DNA of 32,028 nt from Coriobacteriales bacterium. Lineage in GTDB: Bacteria; Actinomycetota; Coriobacteriia; Coriobacteriales; JAEZZM01. The stretch spans positions 1 through 32,028 of the forward strand of contig JASBYZ010000006.1 of assembly GCA_029983705.1 (NCBI GenBank). The letters are read 5' to 3'. The notes beneath the pieces were generated by a model, which was given only the letters and a program-made list of their open reading frames with translations, was not told the DNA's origin and ran no database searches. The position numbers and the translations under genes were made by a program. The number at the start of each line of letters is the position of its first letter. Positions within the stretch are counted from its first letter, which is position 1. Below, in pieces: positions 29,902 to 32,028 of the stretch.

Positions 29902-32028
29902 GTGACTAATTTTCAATACCCAGCTTATGAGCCTGAAAAAATAGAAGCAAAGTGGCAAAAGATTTGGGAAGAAGAAAAAATTTATAAGACTCCAAATGAG
30001 TCTGACAAGCCAAAGAAGTACGTTTTAGAGATGTTTCCATACCCATCAGGAGATATCCACATGGGACATATTAGAAACTACTCAATTGGTGATGCGATAG
30101 CTCGTCAGTCAAGAATGTTTGGCTACAATGTACTTCATCCAATTGGATGGGACGCCTTTGGACTTCCTGCAGAAAACGCAGCTATCAAGCGTAATACCCA
30201 CCCAGCAAAGTGGACTTATTCAAACATTGAGACCCAGCACAATCAGTTTAAGCGTATGGGATTTTCTTACGATGAGGACCGTGTGTTGAGAACCTGTGAC
30301 AAAGAGTATTACAAATGGGGTCAGTGGATCTTTACTAAGTTTTACGAGAAGGGCCTTGTTGAGCGTAAGAACTCACCAGTTAACTGGTGTCCAGATTGTC
30401 ATACCGTACTTGCAAATGAACAGGTAGAGGCAGACGGTACCTGCTGGAGATGTCACAGTGAAGTAGAAAAACGCGACCTCTACCAGTGGTATTTTAAAAT
30501 TACTGATTATGCTCAAGAGCTCTTGGATGACTTAGACAAGCTTGAGCACTGGCCTGCTCCAGTTAAGCAAATGCAGGCAAACTGGATTGGTAGATCTGAG
30601 GGTGCAGATATTGACTTTGCACTCGCAGATAAGGATGGCAATCCAACTGACACTACAATCACCGTGTATTCAACCAGACCAGATACCTTATTTGGTGCAT
30701 CATTTTTCTTACTTGCTCCAGAACATGAACTTGTAGATGAACTGGTAGCAGGTACTGAGTTTGAAGAAGAAGTTCAAGCGCTTAAGGCACAGGCTAAAAA
30801 GAAGTCTTCTCTTGAGCGTCAAATGGACAACAAAGAAAAATTTGGAGCATTTACTGGTAAGTATGTAATTAATCCAGTTAACGGAAGATTTCTTCCAATT
30901 TGGATAGCAGACTATGTCTTAACTGACTACGGTACCGGTGCCGTTATGGCGGTACCTTCAGGCGACCAAAGAGACTTTGAGTTTGCAAGAAAATATAAGC
31001 TTCCTATTATTCCTGTTGTAGTTTCTAAAGACGATCCACTCTACGGAGAGCTTAAAGATGCTAAAGAAACCAAGGTAGAAGAGGTTGATTGGGAAGAAGC
31101 ATACACCGGTGATGGTTACTTGATTCAGTCGGGTGACTTTAGTGGTATGGAAGCTGGTAAGGGCTCTAAGGCTGTTTCAGCAATTATTGATTTACTTGAG
31201 CAAAAGGGAGTGGGCAAAAAGTCCATTAACTTTAGACTTCGTGACTGGCTTATTTCTCGCCAAAGATACTGGGGAAACCCAATCCCTATGATCCACTGTG
31301 ATGACTGCGGTTATGTTGCAGTTCCAAAAGACCAACTTCCAGTTGAGCTTCCAGAAGATATTAACTTAGCTGAAGGTGAAACCTTAGCTGATAAGCCAGA
31401 GTTTTACGAGACAACTTGTCCTAAGTGTGGCAAGCTTGCCAAGCGTGAAACTGACACCATGGATACCTTTACTTGTTCATCTTGGTACTATATGCGCTAT
31501 ACCGATGCAAGAAATGAACGGGCACCATTTGACTCAGAAATCTGCAACAGCTGGCTTCCAGTAGACCAGTATATTGGTGGTATTGAGCATGCAATTTTGC
31601 ACCTCTTATACTCAAGATTTTTTGTTAAGGCTCTAAGAGACCTTGGCCTTGTAAACTTTGATGAACCATTTACCAATCTCTTAACCCAAGGTATGGTTAA
31701 GGACTCAAATGGTGAGGTTATGTCAAAGTCAAAGGGTAACGTTGTATCTCCAGAGTCAGTACTTCCTGAGTTTGGTGCAGATACCTTACGTGCATACGTA
31801 CTATTTATTGCACCACCAGATAAAGACTTTGACTGGCAAACCGACGGCGTTGCCGGTATGAACCGCTTCTTACATAGAACTTGGAAGCTTGTCTATAACT
31901 TAATGCAAGAGGTTGAGCACGGCGCATCTGAGGCCTTAGACGCATCAAGTTTTGATGAGGCAGCAGCAGATCTTAACCGAGAGATGCACCGTACCCTCTT
32001 AAAGTGCACTAAAGACTTTGAGAGAAAT
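29902..32028 (+). CDS. leuS: Leucyl-tRNA synthetase (3' end outside window)
   Basis: Charges tRNA-Leu. A GTG start at 29902 opens a frame that stays open to the last base of the window, giving 709 residues of an expected 800-830. The HIGH motif is HMGH at 53-56 in YPSGDIHMGHIRNY. The CP1 editing domain is present, with YSTRPDTLFGASFF near 255 and its acidic pocket further on. A zinc-type Cys set occurs in VNWCPDCHTVLANEQV and in CHCDDCGY/CPKCGK-like segments. The class I KMSKS motif appears as VMSKS at 606-610. Still missing is the end of the tRNA-binding helical bundle and the C-terminal domain. The gene lies 22 bp after guaB and is probably co-transcribed. Confidence 0.97.
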   Translation, partial: MTNFQYPAYEPEKIEAKWQKIWEEEKIYKTPNESDKPKKYVLEMFPYPSGDIHMGHIRNYSIGDAIARQSRMFGYNVLHPIGWDAFGLPAENAAIKRNTHPAKWTYSNIETQHNQFKRMGFSYDEDRVLRTCDKEYYKWGQWIFTKFYEKGLVERKNSPVNWCPDCHTVLANEQVEADGTCWRCHSEVEKRDLYQWYFKITDYAQELLDDLDKLEHWPAPVKQMQANWIGRSEGADIDFALADKDGNPTDTTITVYSTRPDTLFGASFFLLAPEHELVDELVAGTEFEEEVQALKAQAKKKSSLERQMDNKEKFGAFTGKYVINPVNGRFLPIWIADYVLTDYGTGAVMAVPSGDQRDFEFARKYKLPIIPVVVSKDDPLYGELKDAKETKVEEVDWEEAYTGDGYLIQSGDFSGMEAGKGSKAVSAIIDLLEQKGVGKKSINFRLRDWLISRQRYWGNPIPMIHCDDCGYVAVPKDQLPVELPEDINLAEGETLADKPEFYETTCPKCGKLAKRETDTMDTFTCSSWYYMRYTDARNERAPFDSEICNSWLPVDQYIGGIEHAILHLLYSRFFVKALRDLGLVNFDEPFTNLLTQGMVKDSNGEVMSKSKGNVVSPESVLPEFGADTLRAYVLFIAPPDKDFDWQTDGVAGMNRFLHRTWKLVYNLMQEVEHGASEALDASSFDEAAADLNREMHRTLLKCTKDFERN

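Noticed and set aside
1..32028. CRISPR arrays, tRNA or rRNA genes, insertion sequences, prophage
   Set aside because: No regularly spaced repeats, cloverleaf sequences, transposase motifs or phage genes were recognised on reading both strands.

Overview
The window is AT-rich, gene-dense bacterial DNA with no rRNA, tRNA, insertion sequence or CRISPR array that I can see. The gene content points to an anaerobe or microaerophile: an oxygen-independent ribonucleotide reductase, Tat-exported reductases, a bis-MGD molybdoenzyme with a TorD chaperone, NDH-2, and thiol- rather than haem-based peroxidases. Membrane LuxR regulators of the many-TM plus C-terminal HTH type, placed beside Tat lipoprotein reductases, are most typical of Coriobacteriia (Actinomycetota; Eggerthellaceae/Atopobiaceae). 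A low-GC member of that class is my best guess, but it is an inference from gene types only.

Layout. 1-801: a decayed sensor histidine kinase. 808-5863: tandem NrdR boxes, nrdD-nrdG, an MTA/SAH/5'-deoxyadenosine deaminase and a convergent purine nucleoside phosphorylase. 5979-10669: a Cys-type glutathione peroxidase homologue, an orphan 3-hydroxyacyl-CoA dehydrogenase, a LemA/DUF3137-like membrane pair and a C69 dipeptidase. 10717-20190: a respiratory block made of a 12-TM LuxR regulator divergent from a Tat-lipoprotein flavin reductase, NDH-2 divergent from a molybdoenzyme operon (catalytic subunit, four-cluster ferredoxin subunit, TorD chaperone), and a 5'-truncated second LuxR regulator. 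20206-21478: a DEDDh exonuclease and thiol peroxidase Tpx. 21588-24982: an ECF transporter operon (S component, fused double ATPase, T component) behind a tryptophan attenuator. 25099-27661: FmdE-like, HD-domain, ModE-like and DegV genes. 27881-32028: a PerR-like regulator, guaB and the first 709 codons of leuS.

The strongest regulatory discovery is upstream of the ECF operon. On the minus strand there is a good promoter, then a 25-codon leader ORF with a consensus ribosome-binding site and three consecutive Trp codons, then mutually exclusive 1:2, 2:3 and 3:4 pairings ending in a U-tailed terminator. This is a complete classical trp attenuator, and it assigns the otherwise ambiguous S component to tryptophan uptake.

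Three other signals stand out. The molybdoenzyme promoter carries a 9-bp direct repeat, two helical turns apart, at about -62 and -41. The nrdD promoter region carries a nearly perfect NrdR box with a degenerate second box 31 bp upstream. The nrdDG genes adjoin a deaminase/phosphorylase pair that could salvage the 5'-deoxyadenosine made by the NrdG radical-SAM reaction.
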